Shown here: positions 12,111-24,179 of the stretch, piece by piece
Numbering within the stretch: the stretch's first letter is position 1
Layout: every line of letters begins with the position of its first letter
From: Sycobia sp. Sy_11
Lineage: Eukaryota; Arthropoda; Insecta; Hymenoptera; Epichrysomallidae
Length of the DNA stretch: 64,000 nucleotides
Reading direction: 5' to 3'
NCBI GenBank assembly: GCA_018907035.1
Contig: JACCIC010000053.1
Coordinates: forward strand, 1,709,001 to 1,773,000
The notes under the pieces: generated by a model
Databases searched by the model: none
Seen by the model: the letters and a program-made list of their open reading frames with translations, nothing else
What the model was told of the DNA's origin: nothing
Made by a program: the position numbers and the translations under genes

Positions 12111-15100
12111 CTTTCTTTCTTTCTATTTTGTTTTTCTTTGGAAGGCAAAGGGGCTGAATATGTGCCGGGACTGAAGGACTTAATACTTACCGGATTGATG
12201 GATATTATAGACGTTGCTAAAATGAAAATTAGGTAAAATAAGATAAACTAGCTGTGCTAATGTATCCTTTGAGAAAAAGAATGATTAAAAAAATTCCTTC
12301 GCGCTGCGCGCAAAATGTAAGAGAAAAATATTCATTAAGTCGAGGCCGCTCTTAATTACATTTAAATCCCCGCGTAATAGTTATAGAGTCTTTTGACGTA
12401 TAATGACGGCTGCGAGCCTCGGCTGAACATCGCTCGCACATTTCGCAATTTCGCAACCTTCGCATCATATCGAGATTTTGCCGTCGTTTATTCTGTAAAT
12501 ATGGCATATAATTGGTGTACCGTTTAATTTAACTATATGTAATTATATATATATCCAGGAACTTAAGGTCGCTGATGGTTTCATAACCTTTGTTTCGAAT
12601 TTCCGACGATTCTAATTGATCGGTCTCGTGCATCGTTTTTAATCGTGTGATTATTTACGTTAGCGATTAATTTTGTATAATTTCTAATTAATTTGATGAT
12701 AAAGATATCTATCCTGATTATTTGGGCTTTTCCGTATAGCCATATGTTTGATATTATCTTTTTATGCCAATCTGTGCAGTTTTTATACAGTTTTTAACTA
12801 CACCTTAAAATTATTATTATGTATGAAAATGGAACACTCTGTTAGTGTATAATATACTACTCCATACAATAGTATTGAATCGCAAAATATCGCATCATAA
12901 ACTTGTAATAATGCAATATTAAATCGAACTATTAATGAACAATTATTTTCAACGAAGCCGAAGTCAAGTTTCGTCGCGTGCCAAAAAAAGGGATAACGGA
13001 TATAAAAAAATGTCACACGACGATTAAATTTATTAACGTGTATAAAATAATTTTACGGCAAGGATCGATCGTTTTCAATCCACGACAAACGAACGCGAAT
13101 TGCGCGCTGCAATTCTTTCTGCAAATGTTGGGGAGTCGTGGGCTCGCCGGAATTTGCCCGCGGAAATTCGTCATCTTCGTGGACGGTTTGAATTGCGAAA
13201 CAAACCCTCTACTTTTGGCTTAATTCTTTTTCTTCTTCACTCGACGATGAACTGCGATTCGTAAATAACATGCGCGTTTTGTACATTGCCAGCGAGCTCT
13301 CCCAATAACCAGCTTGTACTATCTCATTCGATACAGGAATAATTGAAAGCAAAGATTGTCGTTATCGCTGATGCAACGTCTCCGACTGTCTCCGCGGTTT
13401 TTCGTTTCTTCTCTCTTCTTTGAATATCCTTTATAGAACACAGATCGAAACGATCTTAACTTCCCCAGCGATCGACAAGCGCAAAGCAGTTAATGAAAAA
13501 CTGTGGATATAGAGCCTTAAAAGTCACTAATTTTTAATGTAAATTAAAAATCGGAGCGTAATTCTGATTTACTATACTAAATAAACAAATAAAAACGATT
13601 ACATTATGCAATTTATTTTTATTCACTTTATCTCAAATAATCTCGATATTATTGTTTATTATATTACTATTATATCTATAGCTTAAATAAGGTAGTTGTC
13701 ATGATTCCTGATAGTTTGGTTATATGGCTAACGTTTTTACTTAAAAAAAAATCTTTAATGCTTAAAGTATGTACATGTATCTTTTATTAGAGACATTAAG
13801 TGCGTGCTTATAAATTATTAAAATTGTATTTTGTTTGGTAATTACTAAATTAATGTTTTAAAGTGTAATTGATCTCATTACTTTTTTACGAGTCGCTGAA
13901 ATTCTGATAGCCGCTATTGTCGGGTTTTCTGATAATCGAAATTAAGAATGGAGATCGCATATTTAGATATTTGTAAATTAGAATATTATTATTATTTTTT
14001 TTAATATTATTTATAAATCTTGATATTTTAAAAATAAGAAACAACATAAATTACTGAAACAGCTTAATAGTAAAACTAAGGTTAGATCGTTGGCTATACT
14101 GGTTATTAAGTACATCGACAGTAAAATCTGTTTCAGTATTATTAATAAAATAATTTTTAAAAATATACTAATTACGTAAATTCTTACCTTAGTATGTTTA
14201 CGCATTTCATGTAAATCTGAGTTTAGATTACAAGTTTATTTGTACAAGAAGATATCATTTCTTTGAAAAATAGACGTGAAAAAATTCGTCGGGATCTGTT
14301 GAGCCCTAGTAGAAGTTATATACCGTAAATTGGTCCTGTCGATTATGTCTATGAATTTATTTTTTATATTCTTAATTAGAATTATAATACACGCGATTAG
14401 ATATGTAAATTGGCAATTAAAATTTTAAGTTTAACAAAGCGAACGAAAGAAATTATTTGCAATATTCTAGAAGAAACGAGAGAGAATCTTAAATCGATGT
14501 TTAATGAATCAAGAATAATTTAAAAGATGTAGGGCAGAAACGTTATTAAATACGAACAATTATGTTTTCTTTTACTTAATCATGATTTTAATACAGAGTA
14601 ATGCTAAATTCATTGTAGTTTTAATTTATTTTGCCTCGTCTCTTCCTGATATTTCTTTTCTTTGTTCTACGCGAAATTCTCGATGGTTTCGACTTTGATA
14701 TAATTGAAACGTAAAAAAAAATTATATTTTTTTTTCATCTCACTTTAATCTTTGAAAATATCAAGTAAAAGATCCAATACATCCTGTCTATTAAAAGCCG
14801 GAAAAATTAAAGTAATTTCTTGAATTCAGTTACGTACTTATAGGTTCGTTCTATATTTTTCAAATTATTTTTGATCCATTAAACATCGATTTAAGACCGT
14901 CTCAACTGGTTTTTTTCCCCTCTCAAGAATATTGCGAGCAATTTCATTACTTCGCTTTCTTAAGTTTACCATTTTAATTGCCAATTTAAATCTCTCGGAT
15001 CGTAAATAATATCATAATATTATTCATCTCATTTCCAGATTGAACCCATGCGTGCAATAACATCGTTAATATATCATTCTATATAGTTTAAAACAATAAA

Positions 15101-16820
15101 GCGATAATACAACGCGAAGCGTTCGCGAAGAAATCGCTATCGGGCTGAAAAAGTGTGTCGATCATCTTCGCTAAACATTGTTTGCTCCGTTATAGCGTAC
15201 GAGCACCCGGAATTTTTTTCTGTTTTTTTTTTTTTTTTTTTTTTTTTTGTTTCTTTTTCCCCTCATCGAGCACCAGCTGGACGATAATTTCGAATCTTGA
15301 ATTATTTTTGCAGTGGCGCGCAAATAAATATATACGATAATCTGAAGAAGACCTCGTCTCTGTTCATTGTTTAACATCGAACGGAAGCTGCGCCGATAGC
15401 GATAATCGGTTATTGACAGAACAATGAGCGTATTTCTTTAGTTTCTAATATATAGTTGCAATGATAGAGCATTCTGAAGAGTGGCGAAATAATTAATTCT
15501 CATTGCAATTTTAATTATCGAGTATTAATTTCGAATATTTGCGAGAAATAGCAGTATATATAATACATCAATGCCTAGGGTATTAACGATTTAAAAATAA
15601 TTGATAATGCAAAATAAAACAAATAGGAAATACTGAACTGTTATTATAAATAGGTTTGATGCATATTATAAATTAGATATATTTATAGAAGTACTTCTAA
15701 AAATAAAATTTTTAATTTTGTAATTAATTTATTAAAAAAAAAAAAAAAATCTTCAAACTTTTATCATTACATTACAACATTATAACGCATTGCTATTTTA
15801 ATTTCTTTTACAAAAAATTGATTAAAAAACGCTTTTTACTTTTACAGGCGTGCAATAGAGACCTACTGGCCAAATTGCCACGAAGAAAACTGCTGCCATC
15901 ATTTAACTGAGGATCATCGTCGTTCACTGGCCTTGCGCGATTCTCGGCCCCGCATTAACCGCGCATAATCACGTTTGTTTCCAATTCTTGGTAGTCGCCA
16001 ATTCCAGGCAACCGATCCCGTTGTTAAATCGAACGGATAATCGACAGTCCGGCTTTCTTTTTGGCCATTATCTTTATACTTATTCAATGAACTTAACGAT
16101 AGATCTGCGAAAGTGGGACAGTAGCGCGAATAACGATTCCGTATGCTCTACTAGCAGTGAAATTCTCAGCTATCGGACGGATTTACCGAGCCGTTACGTC
16201 TACAGCAATATTTATTCAGAGAAAAGTATACGGATGAAACAAGTCGCTGTTTTATTATCCCCCGCTCCCCTCCCCCCCCAAGTCGTTTGTCAAACAAATT
16301 GTTTTTCCCAAGATTTCTCGTTAACGCGCTAATTAATGGCCGCTCCGGCTTTACGTGCGGATAGACGATTATGGATGTAACGTATTACAGACTGTAGGCT
16401 TCAACTTGCTTCGGTACGTCAGGTGTCGATTCCGAGCTCGTTAATAAGAAAACATTTTCGGCCTTCGTAGCATTTGCGCATATCGTATAGTATATTTTAA
16501 CATATTAATCAATCCTCATTTTGACCTTCTATTTTTATCGTATTTATATAAAAAATAACATCATAATTCAAAGGATAATGCTTTTTATTGGTTAATATTG
16601 AATTAAGCAGAATATTTTTTAATTTTCCGACCGCCTGTTTCCTAAAGGTTCGAAAGCTATTTTATTAGAAAAATATCTATAGTTTTATAAAATTATCAAC
16701 ATTTTTCTTATTCGATAAAACAGTTTATACCTCTGTCGGCGATGGTTGTCAGTTTTTATTAAGCTGAGATTTTATAAAACCTTACTTAGACAGGTAGATA
16801 CTTCAATTTTTAGGCCTTTT
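12111..16820. other. AT-rich desert
   Basis: Nearly 5 kb with no supported gene or RNA. A run of about 25 T lies at 15223-15248. Short frames are random, and several of them are hydrophobic only because AT-rich codons encode Ile, Leu and Phe. Confidence 0.45.
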
Positions 16821-17113
16821 TTGTAACGAACTTGTAAGAATTTTTTTTTGTGACGACACAAAAAACGGTATGAAAGAATATTAGTGATTAAGATCTCGCA
16901 TCTCTGAAACAAAAAGCAAAAATTTCATTTAAATATATTAATGCATTGATATAGCGTGAACTCTAAAGCCTAAATAAAAAAATAGCTAATTCGAAGTAAA
17001 ATAATCATCTAAACCTATGGAAAAGTGAAAAGGATTTTTGGCACGAGTTTGAAATAAAACTTACAGAAAAATGCACGTATTATCGTCACAAAAATTTTTT
17101 GCACGTATTACAA
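16821..17113. repeat. Possible small element with inverted ends
   Basis: The left end (ttgtaa, then aatttttttttgtgacga, about 16821-16856) resembles the inverted right end (tcgtcacaaaaatttttt followed by ttacaa, about 17083-17112). The spacing of about 290 bases fits a non-autonomous DNA element. The right end also has a direct repeat of tgcacgtatta. No target duplication is clear, so chance similarity in AT-rich DNA remains possible. Confidence 0.3.
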
Positions 17114-17658
17114 TTTTTCTTTTTAATGGAAAAATTACAAGTACACAGAGGACGTGTAAACATTTTGAGCTATCGTTGGTGCAGAGGCCAAAAAATTCTC
17201 TTTCACATTAAATGCGTATATAACTGTTTACATTAAAGTCGAGTTTCCGTCTTCTAGGCAAGTGCATATGTATTTATTTTCCATAAAATTTGCGGTCATT
17301 TTTCTCGCTAAAAACGGATTATTATCCTAGCTTCTATAGATTTTTAGGAAGCTAGGAGTCCTACAGGAATGAAATACAGACGTATGCTTTACAAGGCGTA
17401 TATTTACTTTAAGCAGTTCTGAAACGTTAATGATGTTTTTGGTTAAAAAATGAACGAATCCTTTAACATTTTTGCAGAATTTTTTTCTCGGTCTTAGAAC
17501 TCTTTTTTATAAAGAAAACATTCTTTTACAATTTTAATATCGACACACTACTTGGTGTTGTACGAAAAAGGAGCTTTTTTAAGAAATTTTTTCTTAACCT
17601 GTCAAAATGGATAAAATAAAAATTTTGCACGTTCTGAAAATTATAGTAAACTTAACAG

Positions 17659-17721
<63 letters not shown>

Positions 17722-18440
17722 CAAATAGAGTCGTACAGTGTACAAATAGATACAGATAGACACAGTGTACAAATAAATACAATACAAAAGAATTTTTGAA
17801 GAAGAAAAATAATCTACCGTAACAGTATTAACGTCTTTATATGGAAGAAAAAATTTTTTTCTGAAATTTCAACAGCTGATATATTAAAGCACACGAATTT
17901 TTTGAAAATTCACAAATTTGTATGAGATAAACCACTTCCCTCCATTTTTAGCAAAAATAGATCAGAAATTGGTCATTCAAAACATAATAATTAATTAAAC
18001 ATAAAAATAATGTGTACTTCAACGAGAAATCAATCTATTAAATTAGCCAAATTACGACGCACATTGATTTGAAAAACATATATAGTTACAAAAAAAATTC
18101 GTTTAATGCTTAGAAATGTGGGCTTGTTAATTTGTTCACTTTTCTATTGTGTTGTTCCTAGTTAATATAGCTATCTTTCTACATAATAATTTGACTTATC
18201 AATTCTCTGTCTCCTTAAATATATTCGTTAAAATTACCACCACAGCGGTCGAGCAGCCTCGTTCAACATTTCCGAACGCTTATAGACGCGCTTATGAAAA
18301 AAGAAAATTAAAAAACATATTTCCATCAGCGTTGCCACCAAAATTTTTTATCGAACGATACTTTACCAAAGTTTCAACATTATTTAAGCAACTGAAAAAT
18401 GTTGTTTTTTTTTCAATGTTTTAAATAATTTTTTGTATTA
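17114..18440. other. AT-rich stretch with TA repeat
   Basis: No gene seen. Besides the TA run at 17661-17719 there is a two-unit repeat of acagtgtacaaata near 17736 and 17762. Confidence 0.4.
17661..17719. repeat. (AT)n microsatellite
   Basis: About 29 uninterrupted AT units in AT-rich DNA. Confidence 0.95.
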
Positions 18441-18640
18441 GAGGCCTACGATGGCTCGATCGCTAGAACCAAGGACTAGTAACTTGGTGATCCGAGTTCA
18501 AATCCCGGTCTCGGCCGATTGACACAAGGACAGCTGTAATAATTTATTCACGTGCATCGTTTACACACACATCGTAGACCTCCGTCGCTGATTAGCACCG
18601 GTATTTGAAAGCATAAATAGAGCGACGTTCAATATCGTAC
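18441..18640 (+). mobile_element. tRNA-derived SINE, copy 1
   Basis: The head looks like a tRNA. An A-box-like tggctcgatcgct starts near 18452, a 5-bp anticodon-type stem ccaag/cttgg occupies 18469-18486 with a 9-base loop, and a strong B box, gagttcaaatccc, begins at 18494. A non-tRNA body follows, then a tail with gattagcaccggtatttg and ataaatagagcgacgtt that recurs at 35676-35750. The head does not close into a proper acceptor stem and the loop is 9 rather than 7 bases, so it is not a functional tRNA gene. Such elements are transcribed by RNA polymerase III and moved by LINE proteins. The partner LINE is not identified here. Confidence 0.75.
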
Positions 18641-18659
18641 AAAAAATAAAAAATTCTTT

Positions 18660-19090
18660 CTATTATTAAAATAACAATTTACCAATCTCGTTATTCGGTT
18701 AATTCGATCGATATGCTCGAGCGATTAACACCGATCTGGGAACCAAAAATATCCGCGCCGCGAAACTCGGATCCCCGTTACTTTCATCCAACGGCGGCTT
18801 CCATCGCAAGCGCGCATCGATAGCGCGCGCGCACGCGCCGCCGGGCACCGTGTCGCCGAACTGCCGACGCGCCCGCCAAAAAGTCTCTGTATATGTACAG
18901 GACGAGGCGCCTCGTCCCGATGCAAAAAGCCTCGATGGCATCCTTTATAATGCGATTAGCGGGCGTCCCGCGAAAAAAAAGCCGGGGACCCTACCGAGCG
19001 CGCACCCACGCCCAAATGGAAATTGATTCTAACTTGTCAAGCGCCCATGGAGTCATCCATCTCGAGCTTTCCGGTCTGCGCGTTACATGC

Positions 19091-19178
<88 letters not shown>

Positions 19179-19690
19179 AATATATGTATGAAATGCGCTC
19201 GGCAGCGCGGCTGCGACGGAGACTTCCGCGCGCGCGTGCCTCCGCCGCGACTCCATTCGTCGCGACCGACGCCGCCGGCGAAAAAAGCGGACAGCTGTCC
19301 GGCCGACCGCCAAACTGGCCATTAATTGCCGCGCGCGCCTTGCCTTCTCCGTCCCTCCACCCCTCGTCCTCCTCTCCGCGCGCGCGCGCGTTTTACGCTC
19401 GCCACCCTCCACCGCCCCCCCCGCCCCTTCTACCCCGGGCCGCGCGGTCGCGTCCCGCCGGCGATGCGAGCAAAAATGCCCGAGCGCGGCGCTGTCAGGC
19501 GCCGGAGCGAGACGGACTCAATCTCGAGCCCGTCTTATTTATGCGTCTTTTTATCAATTAGCCTCCCTTGACAGTTCATTAGGCTAATTTGCGGACGGGC
19601 GGAGGGGCATACGTCTAGGCCGGCGTCACCGTGAAAGTGTTTAATTAGTTTATGAAAGGGAGCACGCCGGGACGGCTCGGGTAATATGAT
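18660..19690. other. Large GC-rich island with TA-TG repeat
   Basis: About 1 kb of CpG-rich DNA. The last part, around 19540-19665, mixes GC-rich sequence with TAAT-type words (atcaattag, ttcattaggctaattt, ttaattagtttatga), which are core homeodomain binding words. This reads like an enhancer or conserved non-coding element. The longest frame of the window (plus, 18893-19561) is open here only because of GC-rich composition and crosses the TA-TG microsatellite. Confidence 0.4.
19097..19176. repeat. Compound (TA)n(TG)n microsatellite
   Basis: About 14 TA units pass directly into about 26 TG units. The same compound order recurs at 51182-51264, at 43954-44015 on the other strand, and in short form near 56600-56628. 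Confidence 0.95.
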
Positions 19691-20297
19691 TTGCAAGAGA
19701 AATAAATGATTCGGCGTGTATAAGGTATGCGTTTAGACGCGCATAATGATGAAGCTGTCGAAACTTGAAATCAATTCTATTCGTATTATATTACAGTTGT
19801 TTCAGTGCAGATGTAGTTTGAATGTTTAATTGATTACTATGTTCGAGCAAAAAATTACGATATATATGTCTATTTTTAATTACGATTATTGTATTGCACA
19901 TATGTATTATATATACAATAAAATAATGAAATACGCGTATTTCTAGGCGACTGTTAGATAAACAACGCACTCTGCTTCCCAAGCCGAGGTTATCTTGGAA
20001 CTGGATTTCAAATTCTCGTATTTTCGAAATTTCAGAAGACATATTTTCTAAAAAAATATTGATATTTTCAATAGAGAGCAGAAGTCAGGTCATTGACACT
20101 ATATTTATCTATGTTTTTATGTATCTGTACTTCTGAACTTAGGGACTAAACGACTTGCCGACTGTAACCTGATAAAATACCATATTGAGGAGTAAGGTTG
20201 CGCTATTACATTTTGTGCTCAAATATATATTTCTTTTCTTAACAGTAAGAATACAGGGAATCTCAAATATGATTGTTCACACTAGCAGATCTAAGGT

Positions 20298-20300
<3 letters not shown>

Positions 20301-20352
<52 letters not shown>
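20301..20352. repeat. (TA)n microsatellite
   Basis: About 26 TA units. Confidence 0.95.
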
Positions 20353-20358
<6 letters not shown>

Positions 20359-21829
20359 AATAACTATTGGTCTGTTCCACGGTCGTTCGGTCCCTTCCCT
20401 TATTTCTTAAATCATCCTCCAACGTCTCCCCGTTTTCGCAATTTCCATGCCCCGCGATTGCGAGCCGAATTAGCATTTGCTCGTGGACCGATGTGAACTG
20501 ACAAATAGCATACATGTTCCGTATACGGCTTCGCCTGCTCATTCACGGATCAGCTAGTTTGGATAATCATACTTGGGACATATTGTATATATATAACGTC
20601 ACCGATATAATTATAGACACGGTGACAGACTGATATTGCTCGGGAGAAGTTGTTTTTATAAAAGACAATGTTCATTTTGGGCAATAGGCAAGGGGACAAA
20701 CAATTAAAATATTATAACAATGTTAACGCTGATAGTAATTCTGCCAGAAAATCTTTCTTTTATTTATGACAATCTTTTCAAATCCACAAAGCTTCTTCTT
20801 CGGTGTCAAAGTATATACACGAGCCTAAGCGAGTCTAGTCAAATAATACGTGAAATAAAGAAAGATTTTTCGACAGAATTACTATTTGTGCTAATATTAT
20901 TATATCATTTTGCCAATTATCATTGAATAGTGCCATTTCCATTATTCAATTAAAATATTGCTCAGTAGTTTTTTAATAAAAGTTTGATCTTTCTTCTATG
21001 AATGAAAATGTAAAAAAAATTCAATTGTCCAAATTCAATTCAAATTAGCGATTATTAGTTGCAACGAATAAATAAAATATAAGTTTTTTGAGTTTTCGAA
21101 AACGCTTTGCGATCGACTCAAGTTTGTTGTGTCGTCAATGATTGAAGCTACTTACTGTCTGTCGTTGTCAAATTGCAGTAAATTAACATGCACAAGTAAT
21201 ACAAATCGCGAACATTTGCGATATGTGTTTCGTAAATTTGTGACTAGTATATAAAGGCTCAAATCGGATAATTTATAATTTGACCAGAAAACGAAATAGA
21301 AAGTTTTATAAAATAAATTAAAGTAAAAATAGTTAGCAGAATATGATATAGTAAGTGCTATAAAAAGTGGGTATCATCCTTATTAACAAATGCAGTGTGC
21401 TCCTGCATTTATAGACAAGGAGAAAATTAATTGAAAGCAGTCGCTAGAATGACCTGTAATTTGCTTTTTAATTAATAGCCCAACTTAAAAAATACAATAC
21501 TGGCAAAGGAATGCGAGTATGCATAAAATTCAAAGGGATGAAATAAGTAAGTGAAAATCTATATATATTTAAATAATATTGCTGGATTTCTAATTTACTT
21601 TTAATTTATAAATTTGAAAGATTTGAATTGTTGACGGTATAATGTTGGGAATTTCTTAATCCGAATTTTTACGGAATAGGCACATACGCCATGAGTGTCT
21701 AATGAAGTCTCGGCATAAGTATCGGTACAAGTTTGTGACAGGTATGGCATAATTACCATTAGTTCATCTTTCCAATTATTGCGTCATCGCGTAGTTGTAC
21801 ACTATATAGTATTACTTACGTATAGTTAC

Positions 21830-21878
21830 GTTTTTAGAAGGGGATTCATTTTGATGTATGCATCCCCCCTCTAGAAAC
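21830..21878. repeat. Imperfect hairpin
   Basis: The segment gtttttagaaggggat pairs with atcccccctctagaaac across a 16-base loop, giving about 16 pairs with one bulge and a G·T pair. The arms carry a G/C block and are not simple sequence. It is shorter than a typical microRNA precursor. Confidence 0.5.
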
Positions 21879-22214
21879 AAAATTTAGCATAAGTTAACTG
21901 CTGGACATTATTTGAATAGTCAGTCGAGTTTTTGTAGCGCAAGCGAGCAGATCTAAGGTTGAACGGTTCTCTTAAAATTTGCTAATTTGGAATATTTGTA
22001 TATTTGTGTTGAAATATAAAAAAATAAAGGAATATTTCTTATGTACTTTACTTTTATTCATTTCGTGAGTTATTCTTGAATAAATATATAATAAAAATAT
22101 ATCTAGACAAGCGAGATATAAATTTTAATCTATAGGAAAATTACGTGATGCGTGGCCTAATGTACTTTTCTATAATCTATTATTGGATGGAAGAACTGTT
22201 CAATCCCACACTCG

Positions 22215-22415
22215 TCACAGGATTTTCGTCTCCTTCGGTGTTAACAATAACCGAGCTATGCTAGCTGCTTGCTCGGCACCTGGCGGAAACTCAACTTCGA
22301 AATTTTTTACTCTCGAGTAAGAGCCCACGGTCTCTTTGATGAAAGGACGCTTTTCTTTGGCCAAATAGAAAATTGCATCTAGAAGTAGCAAACAGTGGCT
22401 TATATATCTAAGCAT
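22215..22415 (-). CDS. Unrecognised small ORF, possible pseudogene or exon
   Basis: A 66-codon frame opens with ATG at 22415. The first 20 residues are hydrophobic (MLRYISHCLLLLDAIFYLA), like a signal peptide. The rest is charged and varied in composition (for example KETVGSYSRVKNFEVEF), unlike the Ile/Tyr/Phe-rich chance frames around it. Codon composition is GC-richer than the flanks. No splice sites are convincing and no polyadenylation signal lies immediately downstream. I do not recognise the family. It could be a small secreted peptide, an exon or a fragment of a retrocopy. Confidence 0.25.
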   Translation of the reverse strand: MLRYISHCLLLLDAIFYLAKEKRPFIKETVGSYSRVKNFEVEFPPGAEQAASIARLLLTPKETKIL

Positions 22416-23559
22416 TTTAAATATCTGCTTGACAAGCAGATTTTTTAGAAAGCAGGCGTGTAGAGCATTTTTAGATAAGCCAACTTGTATTTTATAAATG
22501 CAATAATAATATTATTACTTGTAAAAAGTAAATTAATATTACGTGCTTGTGCTTTTACAGAAGGTTGCATAATTTTATGTTGCGTCTGGATTACTATATT
22601 ATGAAATATTTGCCTTGCACTTGTAACTGATAAACGAAAGTGATAAGCAAATATCTGAAATGAGTAATTTTCATTAAAACTAATTTAATGTTATGTAGGC
22701 ATGTCAGCCAAATTTGCAGAGCTTTGCTGCGTTTGGAGTCAGGCAAACATTAATGCATTTTTAGTCGCTCGTATAGAACCCTCTCCAAAATCTTTTCCAT
22801 AATTTCGAACATACAAAGCGAAAGGTAATAAATATCGCTCTTGCGAATATTATTTCCCTTTGCAAGGAGAATTAAATGCTGTACATTTCACATAGTTGAA
22901 AAAATTCTTTCCTTAAAATATGGATAAAGTCTTTCTTGATCTACGACGATGGTTTAACTAGATGCTATGTATATAAAAATTCCTGTGTTTGATTTTAAGC
23001 ATGGATGTTTTATACCACTTTCGCCATGGATTGAAATTTAGTTTCTTTTTTCTTTTTTTTCATTCCATAAATTATTTTTAATCGCATGTATAGCACGCCG
23101 ATATAGCATTCTCGATCGTAAGCACTTATTCCATATATTTGCCATGCTTTTATTCCATTAGTAAACAGGTGGATGACGATAACGGTGGCTTTTTATCGCC
23201 ATTGAGGGATGAAAAATTCCGGATTTTTCTTCGTTAGCTGCTGACGTTTTTAACGAAACACATTCGAGCTATCAATATCACAATTTTGTTGCTATTGCAA
23301 ACATGCTTTGTGACAACGACACGCCTAGACGTACAGACAAGTAAATAAGCAAATTTGTCAACGGATTCATAAGCAGGTAGAAAGGATAACTACCTGATTG
23401 TGGATTTGATTATACCCAATTTGCTCCTGATGCTTCGTCGCATGAAGAGCTACAGAAGTACCTTACTTCGTGCGGAACCGCTAATATGCGAGCATTAGCA
23501 ACCCAACTTTGTCTATTATATACTTTGTGGGCATTCTATTCTATAAATATAGAGTAGCA
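22416..23559. other. AT-rich stretch, no gene seen
   Basis: No gene is visible. The missing 5' part of the Copia LTR may begin near the end of this segment, somewhere in 23470-23559, but no clear TG boundary is visible. Confidence 0.35.
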
Positions 23560-23692
23560 TTCATTGTCCTTACATTCTTTATTTTTCATTAGTGCTTCAT
23601 GATTTTGCGTGTAGTAAATAATTGTAATTCTATAAATAAAGAATATTTTATATGAACTTAAAAAAACGTTGTTTAATTATTAATAACAATAG
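23560..23692 (+). repeat. Copia-type 5' LTR (3' portion)
   Basis: This block aligns with 27737-27868 in the same orientation, at roughly 85% identity by eye over the last 110 bases. Shared runs include agtaaataattgtaatt, aatattttatatgaactta and the end acaatag. It is followed at once by a primer binding site, as expected for the left LTR. The upstream boundary cannot be fixed because the right LTR lacks that part. Confidence 0.75.
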
Positions 23693-23693
23693 A

Positions 23694-23705
23694 TTATCGG
23701 CCCAG
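23694..23705 (+). promoter_or_regulatory. Copia primer binding site (initiator tRNA-Met half)
   Basis: The run ttatcggcccag directly follows the left LTR. It matches the complement of the anticodon-stem region of insect initiator tRNA-Met (ttatgggcccag), with one mismatch. Copia-group elements in insects are primed by a half-tRNA from this region, so the site supports a Copia assignment independently of gag. Confidence 0.7.
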
Positions 23706-23803
23706 GCCTAGTTCAGATAAATTGAAAAACAAAGATAATATAAAGTTTAGAACGTTTTAAAATTTAGTGCAATAAAAATGGAGTGAGTTTTAGAAAGTAT
23801 AGA

Positions 23804-23951
23804 ATGGCAGATTTTTTTACAGCAACTTAAAAACTCAATAGAGAAAATGATTCAATATAGAGCTACACACTGTTGCTCGTGTTGAAAAGGGACAAGTTTT
23901 TGGAAGTCATTAAGAACGAACCACCCACAAGGATAGACGCCACATGGATCG
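23804..23951 (+). pseudogene. Copia gag, N-terminal fragment
   Basis: A frame from the ATG at 23804 gives the Copia/UBN2-type start: KLNRENDSI, a stop where the family has Trp, then LKRDKFLEVIKN and a proline patch before ATW. One earlier stop (codon 9) and the Trp-to-stop change break it. The frame enters the target duplication gccacatgga at 23939 and resumes without a shift at 27121, after the inserted element. Confidence 0.75.
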
Positions 23952-24179
23952 TGAGTTCGCTCTCACCTTGGGGCGGGTAACATCTAGGTACGTGTCGTGC
24001 AATCCGTATTAGTAAAGTGTACAGTTATTGGCACAGAAAACCAAACATCCACAATAATACATAAAAGCAGTGCAGTTGTCAATTTATTACAATGCGATTT
24101 AGCATTGAACATTTGCAAAATAAGGGACTCAATGTACAAAAACGCGAAAAGAAAAATTTTAATAGATCAGGATACCACC

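Larger units (their letters stand above)
19691..22214. other. AT-rich stretch, no gene seen
   Basis: It contains the TA repeat at 20301-20352 and the imperfect hairpin at 21830-21878. No supported reading frame. Confidence 0.4.

Noticed and set aside
18441..18520. Functional tRNA gene
   Set aside because: The B box is good, but the acceptor stem does not close and the anticodon loop is 9 bases. The downstream body and shared tail identify a SINE.
18893..19561. Longest open frame of the window, 222 codons on the plus strand
   Set aside because: It crosses the TA-TG microsatellite (Tyr-Ile then Cys-Val repeats). The opposite strand is also open, and no domain is visible. GC-rich composition explains it.
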